48,152 bases of DNA from an uncultured Ruminococcus sp. (GTDB taxonomy: Bacteria > Bacillota > Clostridia > Oscillospirales > CAG-272): NCBI GenBank assembly GCA_900551005.1, contig URUL01000003.1, positions 1 through 48,152 on the forward strand. Direction: 5' to 3'. The translations under genes and the position numbers were made by a program. Shown here piece by piece: positions 33,398 through 41,590 of the stretch (positions within the stretch are counted from its first letter, which is position 1; the number at the start of each line of letters is the position of its first letter). Below the pieces are notes generated by a model. It made no database searches. It was given only the letters and a program-made list of their open reading frames with translations, and had not been told where the DNA came from.

Positions 33398-34276
33398 TTA
33401 GTTATTCACTAACACCTCCAAATACTGATCGAGTCGCTTATTGAGATACTCCGCAAAGAGCTTTATCATCTCGGAGCGGTGGTCGAAGGCGTCGTAATAG
33501 CGCATTCTGTCGGTGAATTTGATATCGATGGGAGGATATCCGGCTTTCATCAGTTCAAGGTTGATGATGAGGCGTCCGGTTCTGCCATTGCCGTCGATGA
33601 AGGGGTGGATGGTCTCAAACGCGATATGCAGATCGGCGAGCTTTTCCACGATGTTGCGCTCGTCGTTTGCGTACTGCTGCATGAGGTCATTCATTTTTGG
33701 CTCGATCAGATAGGGCTGGACAGGTTCCTGCTTTGCGCCCATAATGCGGACGGGGACTCTGCGGTATACGCCACGGTCGAGAGGTTTATCCGCGAGGACG
33801 AGGGAGTGAATCTGCTTGATGACCGATTCAGAAAGGGGAGTGCGATCCTTGACAAGGTCGCAGATGAAATAGAACGCATCTTTATGACCGACCGCTTCCA
33901 TGTGATCCTTCAGCGGTTTTTGATCGATGGTCAAGCCCTTCAGAACCATATCGGTTTCACGCAAAGTTAAGGTGTTGCCCTCGATTGCGTTGGAGTTGTA
34001 GGTATATTCGATCATGAAGTCCTCGTTCAGACGCGCAACTTCACCTTCGGTAAGCGGTCTGCAACCGTCGAGTTCTTTTTTCTTTCTTTCAATTTGGGCG
34101 AGAAGGGTTTCCTTTCTGCGAATACGTCCGTCGGCAGGTTTTGGAGCGTTATCGGGGACAAACCAGAGTTTACCCTCGCGCCATGCACCGTCAATCTGTC
34201 CGTTTACGCAGAGCGTACGGACGCGTCTGTCGGAGATGCCCCATTTCTCGGCGGCTTGCTTGGTCGTCATAGCCAT
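33398..34276 (-). CDS. Fic-domain AMPylase with N-terminal helix-turn-helix
   Basis: A 292-aa protein. Residues about 4-45 form a DNA-binding helix-turn-helix (TKQAAEKWGISDRRVRTLC). The Fic core carries the full active-site motif HPFIDGNGRTGR (about residue 220), with catalytic His. An N-terminal inhibitory helix motif SNAIEGN (about residue 95) has the Glu that blocks ATP binding, so this is a class II, self-inhibited Fic. Family knowledge: transfers AMP to protein hydroxyls. It has its own promoter, 138 bp upstream of the restriction operon. Confidence 0.93.
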   Translation of the reverse strand: MAMTTKQAAEKWGISDRRVRTLCVNGQIDGAWREGKLWFVPDNAPKPADGRIRRKETLLAQIERKKKELDGCRPLTEGEVARLNEDFMIEYTYNSNAIEGNTLTLRETDMVLKGLTIDQKPLKDHMEAVGHKDAFYFICDLVKDRTPLSESVIKQIHSLVLADKPLDRGVYRRVPVRIMGAKQEPVQPYLIEPKMNDLMQQYANDERNIVEKLADLHIAFETIHPFIDGNGRTGRLIINLELMKAGYPPIDIKFTDRMRYYDAFDHRSEMIKLFAEYLNKRLDQYLEVLVNN

Positions 34277-34328
34277 GATTCATACCTCGTTACATTGAGT
34301 TCTCGAAATAATACAATTTACCAGAATA

Positions 34329-34357
34329 AGTATACCACATTTTCGGCACAAATTCAA
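34329..34357 (-). promoter_or_regulatory. Promoter of the Fic gene
   Basis: On the - strand, TTGAAT (34357-34352) and TATACT (34334-34329) are 17 bp apart, about 50 nt before the start codon. Confidence 0.75.
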
Positions 34358-34359
34358 TA

Positions 34360-34577
34360 GAGTTCGGAATAATATTTTTTAATTTGCGGAATAATTTGCC
34401 GATTCTTATCTCTTGCAATCTCTGTTACTTTGTGTTATAATAAACCCAAGTTATCGATCCGGCTTTGGCGGAGCGGTACTCTTTGCTTACAGCGGTGAAA
34501 TATTTGCACCGTGAAGTGCGGTGACAGTGAACGACCGCATCAAACACGGCAACAGGAACCACACAAACGGGGGCGCA
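34360..34577. other. Non-coding stretch between the Fic promoter and the integrase att region
   Basis: No supportable gene. A TGTGTTATAATAAACC box near 34,432-34,447 resembles a + strand -10 element. The region joins the TTTCTAAAA array on its right. Confidence 0.4.
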
Positions 34578-34622
34578 TTTCTAAAAGAATTTCTAAAAAT
34601 TTTTTAGAAATATTTTTAGAAA
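34578..34622. repeat. Four TTTCTAAAA motifs in a near-perfect palindrome
   Basis: TTTCTAAAA at 34578-34586 and 34590-34598, then its complement TTTTAGAAA at 34602-34610 and 34614-34622. All four are spaced exactly 12 bp apart, making one long palindrome with two mismatches. There is no T-run beyond it as in a terminator. The position between the Fic gene and an integrase att site suggests recombinase or regulator binding sites. Confidence 0.7.
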
Positions 34623-34763
34623 TCGCAATGCCTTATGGCGTAAGGATTATTTGAGGTTCGAACAAAAAAGAGCCCAAAACCCTTGTAAATACTGGGCTTT
34701 CAGCTTCTTATATCATCCGTTATCGTCTTCTATAATTCCTTAATTTCCGACAGGTTGATGTGC

Positions 34764-34822
34764 CTTGAAAACCATTTGCCGACTAAATCGGCGCGTGAGT
34801 TCGAATCTCACACCCTCCGCCA
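34764..34822 (+). pseudogene. 3' fragment of a tRNA-Ser gene (probable att site)
   Basis: From CTTGAAAACC (anticodon loop) through a variable arm GCCGA-CTAAA-TCGGC, a T arm GTGAG-TTCGAAT-CTCAC, the acceptor strand ACCCTCC and CCA at 34820-34822. The 5' half, which should include GGAGGGT, is missing. It differs from the intact tRNA-Ser at 22,829 in the variable and T arms, so it derives from another tRNA-Ser gene. It lies 22 bp from the tyrosine integrase gene. Confidence 0.8.
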
Positions 34823-34824
34823 CC

Positions 34825-34857
34825 AGAGCTAAGTCAGCAATGATTTAGCTCTTTTTT
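34825..34857 (+). terminator. Terminator hairpin after the tRNA-Ser fragment
   Basis: AGAGCTAA (34825-34832) pairs with TTAGCTCT (34845-34852), followed by T residues to 34857. It overlaps the integrase stop codon on the other strand. Confidence 0.7.
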
Positions 34858-36059
34858 CTTGCTTCTTCAGATCCCAGCACACTGCTGATTACTTTCGCGC
34901 TTGCAAGTTTGCTTCGCGTGTCCACGTGGCTGTAAATGTTTGCTGTGGTACCGATGTCCGAGTGACCAAGCCAATCCTGGATCATTTTCATCGGCACACC
35001 ATTTGCCAACATAAGAGATGCACACGAGTGGCGCAGATCGTGAAATCTTATGTGCTTTAACCCAGCTTTTTCGAGTGTGTAGGAGAAATGCGTGGTTACG
35101 TAGTTGGGCTTCAGCAAATTGCCGAGAGCATCAACACACACATATTCAGAATACTCTTTGTTATAAGCGCTTCGCATGACTCTACGCATTTCTTCCTGAC
35201 GCTGCTTTTCTGCCAATAATACATCTTTGATAAATGGCATCAGTGGGAGAGATCGATAGGATGACTTTGTTTTCATGACATCCAGTCCGAGTGTTGCGCC
35301 AAAACCATCATTGACGATTTTGTGATTGATTCTGATAACGCTTTCGTCAAAATCAATTGCACTCCACTTTATTCCAAGTACCTCACTGCGACGCAATCCA
35401 TAAAAGGCTGCTATGATTACCGGAATTCGGATAGGATCGTCATCCAGACTCTCGATCAACTGATTGATTTCCTCTGAGTTAAGGTATGTGCCAATATACT
35501 GAACTGCACGAGGTCTATCTGCTTGATCACAAGGATTCATTGTTACAATGCGTCTTTTGATAGCTTGTTTGTAAGCTAAATGGATTAATGAGTGAAGGTG
35601 TTGAACCGTAATTCCTTTTAGTCCTTCGTCAAACAATTCATTGTAAAAATCATTCAATTCATCTCCGGTTATATCTTTCATTGGCATATCGATTTCTCGA
35701 AAATATGACGTAATATGACCGTCGATTTCCTTTTTATAATTGCAGTAAGTTGTCGGGGACAATTGGTTTTTATACTGCTCAAGCCAGTCCTTCATATACT
35801 CATCGAGGCGCAGTGAGGCTTTTCGCCTTTTTTCTTGTTCTGCTTTTGTCAAAGATTCATCTAAATACAAATCTCCTGAATTATATTTGGCAAGAACTTG
35901 GTTAAAGCGATAGGACGCTTCGGTCTTTGTGCCTCTGCCTGTGGCAAGGTCGAGATTGTGCCACTTTTCTTTTCTTTTTCCGTTTATATCATATAAATTG
36001 ATTATGAAAACGTCCGTTTGCAGGACCTTCTTTGTTCGGACAACGGTTCCATTTCTCAA
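34845..36059 (-). CDS. Tyrosine recombinase/integrase
   Basis: A 404-aa integrase. It has an N-terminal arm-binding-like region (about 1-60), a core-binding domain (about 85-165) and a catalytic domain with Arg in GLRRSEVLGI, His-x-x-Arg in HDLRHSCASLM, His in DWLGHSDI and nucleophile Tyr in TANIYSHVD. It is typical of Firmicute integrative elements. The best start is TTG 36059; no clear Shine-Dalgarno is seen and the frame is open further upstream. The 3' end faces a tRNA-Ser 3' fragment, the classical att arrangement. Confidence 0.93.
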   Translation of the reverse strand: MRNGTVVRTKKVLQTDVFIINLYDINGKRKEKWHNLDLATGRGTKTEASYRFNQVLAKYNSGDLYLDESLTKAEQEKRRKASLRLDEYMKDWLEQYKNQLSPTTYCNYKKEIDGHITSYFREIDMPMKDITGDELNDFYNELFDEGLKGITVQHLHSLIHLAYKQAIKRRIVTMNPCDQADRPRAVQYIGTYLNSEEINQLIESLDDDPIRIPVIIAAFYGLRRSEVLGIKWSAIDFDESVIRINHKIVNDGFGATLGLDVMKTKSSYRSLPLMPFIKDVLLAEKQRQEEMRRVMRSAYNKEYSEYVCVDALGNLLKPNYVTTHFSYTLEKAGLKHIRFHDLRHSCASLMLANGVPMKMIQDWLGHSDIGTTANIYSHVDTRSKLASAKVISSVLGSEEARKKS

Positions 36060-36276
36060 AGCAATCTCTCGCGAAAGGCCATATTCCGTCCGGAATACAA
36101 GGTGTTGGCTGATGAACGTACTTTTCCGCCAGCTCGGAAGTCGGCACTTTTACCCCACCGTCAACGATCCAAATGATCTCACGCGTGTTTTTCAAGCAGT
36201 CTATCGCTTCATTCAAAAGGGCTTCATCTGTGTTGGACAGATAATAGATATCTGCCTCCGTAAAAAGTTCTTCCAT
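35989..36276 (-). CDS. Small unknown ORF, possibly a truncated gene, overlapping the integrase start
   Basis: A 95-codon frame beginning MEELFTEADIYYL. Up to about residue 75 (36,050) it reads like real protein (IIWIVDGGVKVPTSELAEKY); the last 23 residues only restate the integrase DNA in another frame. It follows the 298-aa gene by 18 nt and looks like the last cistron of the LRR/TPR operon, perhaps cut when the integrase element arrived. I do not recognise it. Confidence 0.5.
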   Translation of the reverse strand: MEELFTEADIYYLSNTDEALLNEAIDCLKNTREIIWIVDGGVKVPTSELAEKYVHQPTPCIPDGIWPFARDCFEKWNRCPNKEGPANGRFHNQFI

Positions 36277-36294
36277 ATTTTTTCACTCTCGTTT

Positions 36295-37191
36295 TCAAAC
36301 TTTGTTGTCGGCACGTGCAAGCGTCGCATGATCCGAGCAATCGTGAAGGGACGGCATATCCCGCTGTTCAAACAAGCGCAAAAAGTCCTTAAATGAAATG
36401 GCTTGTTGCTCGGTCAGCGCAGCATCGACGCCTACCTTCGTGTGCGGATTGAGCTGCCATTTTTCGTGCGTGCTTTTCATCATCGCAAAGTACGGTCGGT
36501 GCAAGATGCGATACCCGGAGCGTTCCAATAAACCAACATCGATCCCCGCCACGTCAACTACGTAATTTCGATCGAATTCTTCGGGTAGCGGCGGAAGGAC
36601 GGGTTTGCGGATCTTCGCCGAGAAGGTCTTACACTCATTGGCCGTTGCCCTGCGGCGATAAATTTCGAGGGCGAGAGCGTTTTTTTCGTCTCCGTATCTC
36701 TTTGCCGCGCCGGTAATCAGGGCATCGACGACCGTCTCCGCCGATGATTCGGTGTTATGGTCGAAAATTCGATCCAAAAGCCAAACGAGAACGCCGAAAT
36801 CTTTCCAACAAAGCCAATAATAGTTTTCTTCCGAACGTCGGATGCTGAGACAGCAATCATATCCGTCAGGCTCTTGACGGTAGGAAAGAAAATAGGTTTC
36901 ATTTTCATCCGCTTCCGTCATTTCCGCGCGATGGAGAGCGATTCGTGCTTCCATCGCATCGATTGCTTTGCCAAGCGTTTGCTTTGCCGAGTCCGAAAGA
37001 AAAACTCCTTTTTCTCCGAATCTCTTTTTCAAAAAATCCGTATCCGGCGTGTAGACATACTCGTGATTGCCACGCTCAATGATTTTACATTCGAGCAAAT
37101 ATTCTTTCCCGTGCTTCTCTTTGCAAACGACTTTTTTGATCTCTTTGATATACCTTTTGCCGTCTGATACGAATTCGTTCTCATTCTTCAT
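36295..37191 (-). CDS. Hypothetical protein of the FtsH-LRR operon
   Basis: A 298-aa soluble protein that I do not recognise. It has an N-terminal charged beta-rich part (about 1-60) and a middle domain with YFLSYRQEPDGYDCCL and YYWLCWKDFGVLVWLL. The C-terminal third ends in KVGVDAALTEQQAISFKDFL. I start it at ATG 37191, preceded by GAAGGGAG, instead of an upstream in-frame start at 37281. It lies 61 nt after the TPR-like gene in the same direction. Confidence 0.7.
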   Translation of the reverse strand: MKNENEFVSDGKRYIKEIKKVVCKEKHGKEYLLECKIIERGNHEYVYTPDTDFLKKRFGEKGVFLSDSAKQTLGKAIDAMEARIALHRAEMTEADENETYFLSYRQEPDGYDCCLSIRRSEENYYWLCWKDFGVLVWLLDRIFDHNTESSAETVVDALITGAAKRYGDEKNALALEIYRRRATANECKTFSAKIRKPVLPPLPEEFDRNYVVDVAGIDVGLLERSGYRILHRPYFAMMKSTHEKWQLNPHTKVGVDAALTEQQAISFKDFLRLFEQRDMPSLHDCSDHATLARADNKV

Positions 37192-37252
37192 CGAAAAACT
37201 CCCTTCGTCATAGCCTTCAAGACAGAGTCGTAGTTTGCGTACGGTTCTGCGG

Positions 37253-37963
37253 TTACTTGGTTTTTCCCGACTCTTTCTCATTCTCTGTCTTTACGATAGA
37301 ATCCCGGCGGAATTGAATCAATTTTTCCTGATCTTCCACTTGATTCAGCCAGCTGTTTTTCGTGCGCCCCCACAACATTATGTACCGGGAGTTCTTTTCT
37401 TTTGCCTTGGCAAAGAAGTCCTCCAGTCGGGACAGCAACGTGATAAAATCTTTCATTTCGTCTTCGGATTTGATCGGATTGAACGCCCGAAAATAATTCG
37501 GGACCGTGCGCGCCACGTAGAAATAGTAGTCCCCCTCGGTGTTCAAGACGATCGGCTCCAATAAAGTGAGCGCCTTGTCGTAATAGCGCCGTTCTTCTTC
37601 AGAGTGGATTTCATAATCTCCGAAGGAGGTAAAGGCAAGGTCCACATACTGTGAGGAAAGGGACAGCGCGTATTCCACCGGATCTTCCCGCGAGGCGCAC
37701 GCCTCGTAGAGTTCCACCGACTTTTTCGCGTAGGATTTGGCTGTATCCCGATCTCCGATATACATGGTCAGATAGGAAGCCCAATAGGAATAGAATTTCT
37801 GCAACTGCTTCCACGCGTCGGGATCACTTTCCTTCAGGCGCAGCAGACATTCTTCCTCCTGCGAGAGTACTTCGCGAAGTTCGTCCACGTTAATTACTTC
37901 GCCGCTTACAATCTGCTTTGCCTGATCCTGCAGCGATTTTGCCTTTTCATATTCGATATTCAT
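37253..37963 (-). CDS. Helical, TPR-like protein
   Basis: A 236-aa, almost wholly alpha-helical protein rich in Tyr, Glu and Lys. Helical pairs such as YSYWASYLTMYIGDRDTAKSYAKKSVELYEACA suggest a tetratricopeptide-type superhelix. Among several nearby ATGs I use 37963 because AAAGGA lies about 8 nt upstream. It begins 14 nt after the 426-aa LRR gene stop, so the two are co-translated. Probably a protein-protein interaction scaffold; no enzyme motif is seen. Confidence 0.7.
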   Translation of the reverse strand: MNIEYEKAKSLQDQAKQIVSGEVINVDELREVLSQEEECLLRLKESDPDAWKQLQKFYSYWASYLTMYIGDRDTAKSYAKKSVELYEACASREDPVEYALSLSSQYVDLAFTSFGDYEIHSEEERRYYDKALTLLEPIVLNTEGDYYFYVARTVPNYFRAFNPIKSEDEMKDFITLLSRLEDFFAKAKEKNSRYIMLWGRTKNSWLNQVEDQEKLIQFRRDSIVKTENEKESGKTK

Positions 37964-37977
37964 TTTCATTTCCTTTC

Positions 37978-39258
37978 TCAAATAACAGTTTCATCTTTAC
38001 ACACCACGGGAATCTGTCTTTCGCCGCACCAATCCTCGGCTTTCGTAACGGCTTTCCACTCGTCCGAGGTTCCGGCGTATTTGATTTCATTCAATGACAC
38101 GCACATATCAAAGGCGTTGCCAGTGATTGATTTCAGCGTTTTCGGCAAGGTAACTTCCGACAATTTTTGATCATTGAAAAACGCGAATTCGTCAATGTCT
38201 TCCACACCCTCTTCCAAGCGTACCGTTTGCAAATTATTGCATTGGGAAAACGCCGACGAACCGATTCTTTTCACATTTCCGGGGATCGTAACCTGTTGCA
38301 GCGGGCAACCGCGAACCTCAAAGGCATCGAAAGCAAAATCGGGGATTTCCGAAAGCCCGCTCCCGACCTTCAAACTCTCCAGATCCGTTTCGCTAAAGCA
38401 ACCTTTCCCGATTTTCGTCACGCTGTCCGGGATACAAAGATCGCGGATACCGCACCCCGAAAAAGCGTTTTCACCGATTGTTTTCAAACTGTCCGGAAGT
38501 GTGACTTCTGACAGATCATAACATTCCATGAAGGCGGATCTCTCAATGGAAGAAACCCCTTCCGGGATCGTAACGGACTTGATGCCGCTATCCATAAACG
38601 CCATTTTGCCAATGCTTGTAACGCCAACCGGGATGACGCTTTTCCCGCAACCGGCAATCACGCGCTTTGTGCATTTTTCGATCAGGCAGTTTCCTTTAGA
38701 ATAATAGCGGGGATTGGCTGGGTCAACAACAAACGCCTCTGTAGTGTAATCATCCGAAAAATCGTACGCCGTTGCAAACGCACCGTCGGAAATTGCAACT
38801 ACGCTTGCCGGAATCGTTACGGTTTTGGCGTTCCATTCGTTCTCATAAGCGATACACGCGGCGACAGTGCGCGTCCCCTTGCGGATCGCAAACACGTCCG
38901 ACACAGGTCTTGCCCCGATCAGGTTGTTACCGATATAGAACGCCTCGTCCTTTTCGTGCGCGCTTTCCAATGCCGTATCGGAAAACGCCCATTCACCGAT
39001 CTGACGCAGAGAGTCGGGCAAACGGATCTCCGAAAGCGACGTACATTTACGGAAGGCAAATGCCCCGATCTCGGTCACACTTTCCGGTATCGTCACGCTT
39101 TGGATCTTGCAATACTGAAAGCCCCCTCTGCCGATCGCCGTTACGGGGATACCTTCATAGGAAGACGGGATCTCCAAGTGCTTCGGCATGTTTTCTTTAT
39201 CGCCGGCATAGACCGAATACGTTCCGTCTTCTTTTTTCGCAAATTTAAGTATTTCCAT
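37978..39258 (-). CDS. Cytoplasmic BspA-type LRR protein (426 aa)
   Basis: About a dozen LRR_5 repeats (for example IGAFAFRKCTSLSEIRLP, IGSSAFSQCNNLQTVRLE) fill the protein from about residue 25 to 390. Both ends are capped; the C-terminal cap contains YAGTSDEWKAV, also seen in the neighbouring 183-aa LRR protein. Unlike most BspA proteins there is no signal peptide or membrane anchor, so it should act inside the cell. It is 7 nt after the smaller LRR gene. Confidence 0.87.
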   Translation of the reverse strand: MEILKFAKKEDGTYSVYAGDKENMPKHLEIPSSYEGIPVTAIGRGGFQYCKIQSVTIPESVTEIGAFAFRKCTSLSEIRLPDSLRQIGEWAFSDTALESAHEKDEAFYIGNNLIGARPVSDVFAIRKGTRTVAACIAYENEWNAKTVTIPASVVAISDGAFATAYDFSDDYTTEAFVVDPANPRYYSKGNCLIEKCTKRVIAGCGKSVIPVGVTSIGKMAFMDSGIKSVTIPEGVSSIERSAFMECYDLSEVTLPDSLKTIGENAFSGCGIRDLCIPDSVTKIGKGCFSETDLESLKVGSGLSEIPDFAFDAFEVRGCPLQQVTIPGNVKRIGSSAFSQCNNLQTVRLEEGVEDIDEFAFFNDQKLSEVTLPKTLKSITGNAFDMCVSLNEIKYAGTSDEWKAVTKAEDWCGERQIPVVCKDETVI

Positions 39259-39265
39259 AATGTCA

Positions 39266-39817
39266 TTATCCCGTTACGATTCCGTCTTTGCAGCGAACGG
39301 TGATGGTTTTGTTGCCGCACCAAGCGTATCCCTTCAAAAGTTTTTTCCACTCTTCCATAGTCCCGGCATACGTCATTTCCGTCAAAGAAAAACAACAGTC
39401 AAACGCACAGGCATCGATCTGCTTGACCGTACTCGGGAGGTTCAGCGTTTGAAGCCGAACGTTGTTGAAAAACGAATATTCGCCAAGCGTTTCGACTCCT
39501 TCTTCCAGCGCGACCGATTCCAGTTTGCAACGGGCGAAAGCCTCATCCGCAATCTTCTTGACCGTCCCGGGAATAACGAGTTGTTTGAGCTTGCTTCCGT
39601 CGAACGCATACTCCGGAATTTCGGCAATCCCGTTGCCGAGTTCCACACTTTCCAAATCACTCTCGGCGAAACAGCCCTTCCCAAGGGTTTTCACGGCATC
39701 CGAAATCGTTGCCGACTTGACTTCCCAAGCATCAAAGTACTCTTTTTCACCGATTTCCGTGATGCTCCCGTCGTTCGGGATTGTCAGATGTCCCGCAGAA
39801 TCAATCATTTTGTCCAT
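39266..39817 (-). CDS. Cytoplasmic BspA-type LRR protein (183 aa)
   Basis: A short relative of the next gene, with about five LRR_5 repeats (for example LGKGCFAESDLESVEL, IADEAFARCKLESVAL) and the same C-terminal cap, YAGTMEEWKKL then CKDGIVTG. There is no signal peptide. GGAGATGCC precedes the ATG. It lies 13 nt after the FtsH-like gene. The pair probably arose by duplication. Confidence 0.85.
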   Translation of the reverse strand: MDKMIDSAGHLTIPNDGSITEIGEKEYFDAWEVKSATISDAVKTLGKGCFAESDLESVELGNGIAEIPEYAFDGSKLKQLVIPGTVKKIADEAFARCKLESVALEEGVETLGEYSFFNNVRLQTLNLPSTVKQIDACAFDCCFSLTEMTYAGTMEEWKKLLKGYAWCGNKTITVRCKDGIVTG

Positions 39818-39830
39818 ATGGCATCTCCTT

Positions 39831-40722
39831 TCAGACCGCCACCGGAGTGACGGTCACACTTTCACGGATTTTTTGAATGTCGGACCAAAGAAGCGTGTCC
39901 TTTTCAAGCAACGCCTCAGTCGCTTTTTCGAGGAAGTCTTTGTTCTTCAAGAGAATCTCTTTGGCTTTGCGGTAATATTTCTCTAGTTCCGCAACCGTTA
40001 CCGCTTCGTTTTCGGAAGTAAAGCGTTCCGACGATTCCGGATAACGTCTCGTGCTGACATCAACCATACCGAAACCAAGTGATGCGGTCGTGCTGATCCC
40101 TTCGCGAATCATATTGTACGCTCGCCGGATATCTTCCTCGCACCCGTTTGCAACCGTATCACAATAGGAGAGTTCGACCGCTGCCTTGGACGCAAGCGCA
40201 ACAAGAATGTGATACGGTCTTCTCGTCAGCTGTTTACAAAGGTGAATGAATCCACCCGGCGCGGAAACACGCACGCTTGCCAATCCAACGCACCCGGGAA
40301 CCAGGGATTCCGCCACCACCAGATGACCCGCTTCGTGAAGCGCAACTTTACGTCTCTCAGTTTCATCCTGAGCGCCCTCAAAGTCATCGGACGAATGATA
40401 CTGCTCACGAAGGACTGCCGAAAGGATATGTTTCATACCAATGCTTTTTTCACGTTCATACGCGGCATTGATCGCGGCGTTATTCACAATGCTTTCCAGT
40501 TCGGCGCAGGAATTATAATTGATCATTTTGGCAACGTCATCAAGGTTTACGTCCTCGCCGACCTTTTTGGATGCCATATAATGCTCAACGATTTTAGTTG
40601 CTTCTTCTTCCGTCGGACTTTCCAGTTCGATAACAAGATCGAATCTTCCGGGTCTCGAAAGAGAGGAAGGAAGTTTATGATAATTGTTTACTGTGCCGAT
40701 CACATAGACACCGTTTGGGATT
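39831..40722 (-). pseudogene. FtsH-like AAA+ M41 metalloprotease, 5' end missing
   Basis: The frame enters at about 40,722 with IPNGVYVIGTVNNYHKL, which is inside the AAA+ domain (sensor 1 region). It continues with the second-region-of-homology arginines SRPGRFD, the AAA lid, and an M41 peptidase domain with zinc motif HEAGH (about 140 residues in) and a probable third ligand Asp in NGCEEDIRRAY. P-loop, Walker B and any N-terminal membrane part are absent; an in-frame TGA lies directly upstream of the junction. A GTG at 40703 could initiate only a fragment. As it stands it cannot hydrolyse ATP. It heads the LRR/TPR operon. Confidence 0.85.
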
Positions 40723-41029
40723 CACATTTGTCAAAAATACTTATGACGGTTGGCGTAATGGAGCTTACCAAAAAATGATTGGTTGTCTAAATGCATTTAA
40801 TTTCGGTGTTGGCTTTATTGATTGGTCAACTCTTGCTCCCACAGATCTGCCGGTCATCAATGTTTATGAAGTAATTGAAAATGGCGCTACATTGGATTAT
40901 GCTAAAAACGGCAATGTAACGACAGGCGGTATTGCGTTGTTATGGCACGCATATGCCGGCAATGCTTGGCAAGGTGTTGCCCTTTGTGAACCGCCATACT
41001 TTACCATTACTTTGACAAGCGGCAATTAA
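40715..41029 (+). pseudogene. 3' fragment of an unidentified gene
   Basis: The frame begins at the same point where the FtsH-like gene breaks off, without a ribosome binding site or ATG. It runs GFTFVKNTYDGWRNGAY through WHAYAGNAWQGVA to FTITLTSGN and TAA, followed by a strong terminator. The Gly/Asn/aromatic-rich composition suggests the C-terminus of an exported or surface protein, but I do not recognise it. Confidence 0.6.
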
Positions 41030-41048
41030 AGCGCAGGTATATAACCAA

Positions 41049-41088
41049 ACGCCGGGTGTGACGGTTGATCCGCAACACCCGGCGTTTT
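41049..41088 (+). terminator. Intrinsic terminator after the fragment gene
   Basis: An 11-bp perfect stem (41049-41059 with 41075-41085) is followed by TTTT, 20 nt past the stop codon. Confidence 0.8.
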
Positions 41089-41199
41089 CTGACATTTGAA
41101 AATGGGATTGATAAATATTAAAAAAGTCTGGAAACAGCGATCCGTAAGTGAGTACATATCATACGGTAAGTCAGCAAATCTGAAACTACGGTTATCTGA

Positions 41200-41451
41200 T
41201 ATTATGAAAAAGACGGCGATGAAAAACTCCATGCCGTTTACGCGCAGGGAACACATATTCTTCCCGATCACAAGGTTGCTCCCGGATAAGGAGAAGTCAG
41301 AGAAGTATTCCCCGACGGAAGCATTGTTTTCACGCCCGGCGAGATTGACGGAGGAGATACACATTACTGGCACTTGTGTTCCGTCGCGGATGCCTTGCCG
41401 AAAGGCAAAAAATGTCGAGCGGTTTTTCTGCCGTTGTGGTATACTAAGTGA
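41200..41451 (+). pseudogene. Broken gene fragment with an internal TAA
   Basis: The frame from 41200 reads YYEKDGDEKLHAVYAQGTH ... KVAPG, then TAA, then GEVREVFPDGSIVFTPGEIDG ... RAVFLPLWYTK and TGA at 41449-41451. Both parts look like one protein with a premature stop, and no start codon precedes it (TGA at 41197-41199). Not recognised. Confidence 0.55.
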
Positions 41452-41463
41452 GGAGGCGAGAGT

Positions 41464-41506
41464 ATGACAGAGCAGATCCTGGCAATTCAACGGATGCAGG
41501 ACTATC
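41464..41506 (+). pseudogene. 5' stub of an AraC-type regulator gene
   Basis: With GGAGG at 41451-41455 upstream, ATG 41464 opens MTEQILAIQRMQDY, a beginning typical of AraC-family regulators. The homology then ends abruptly at 41506, where sequence of another gene in the opposite orientation begins. Confidence 0.5.
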
Positions 41507-41590
41507 AAAGCCGTTTCCGATGATATAGAGGACATTGTCGTTGTCCGGACGAAGGCTTCTTTCGGAACAACTTCCCAGTCCCGAAGACAT
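41507..41590 (-). pseudogene. 5' stub of an AbiH-like gene
   Basis: On the - strand, VLYIIGNGFD is the N-terminal signature I know from AbiH-type abortive-infection proteins. It breaks off at 41507, exactly where the AraC stub ends. A possible start is ATG 41590. The stretch 41,591-41,900 holds no gene I can support. Confidence 0.5.
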
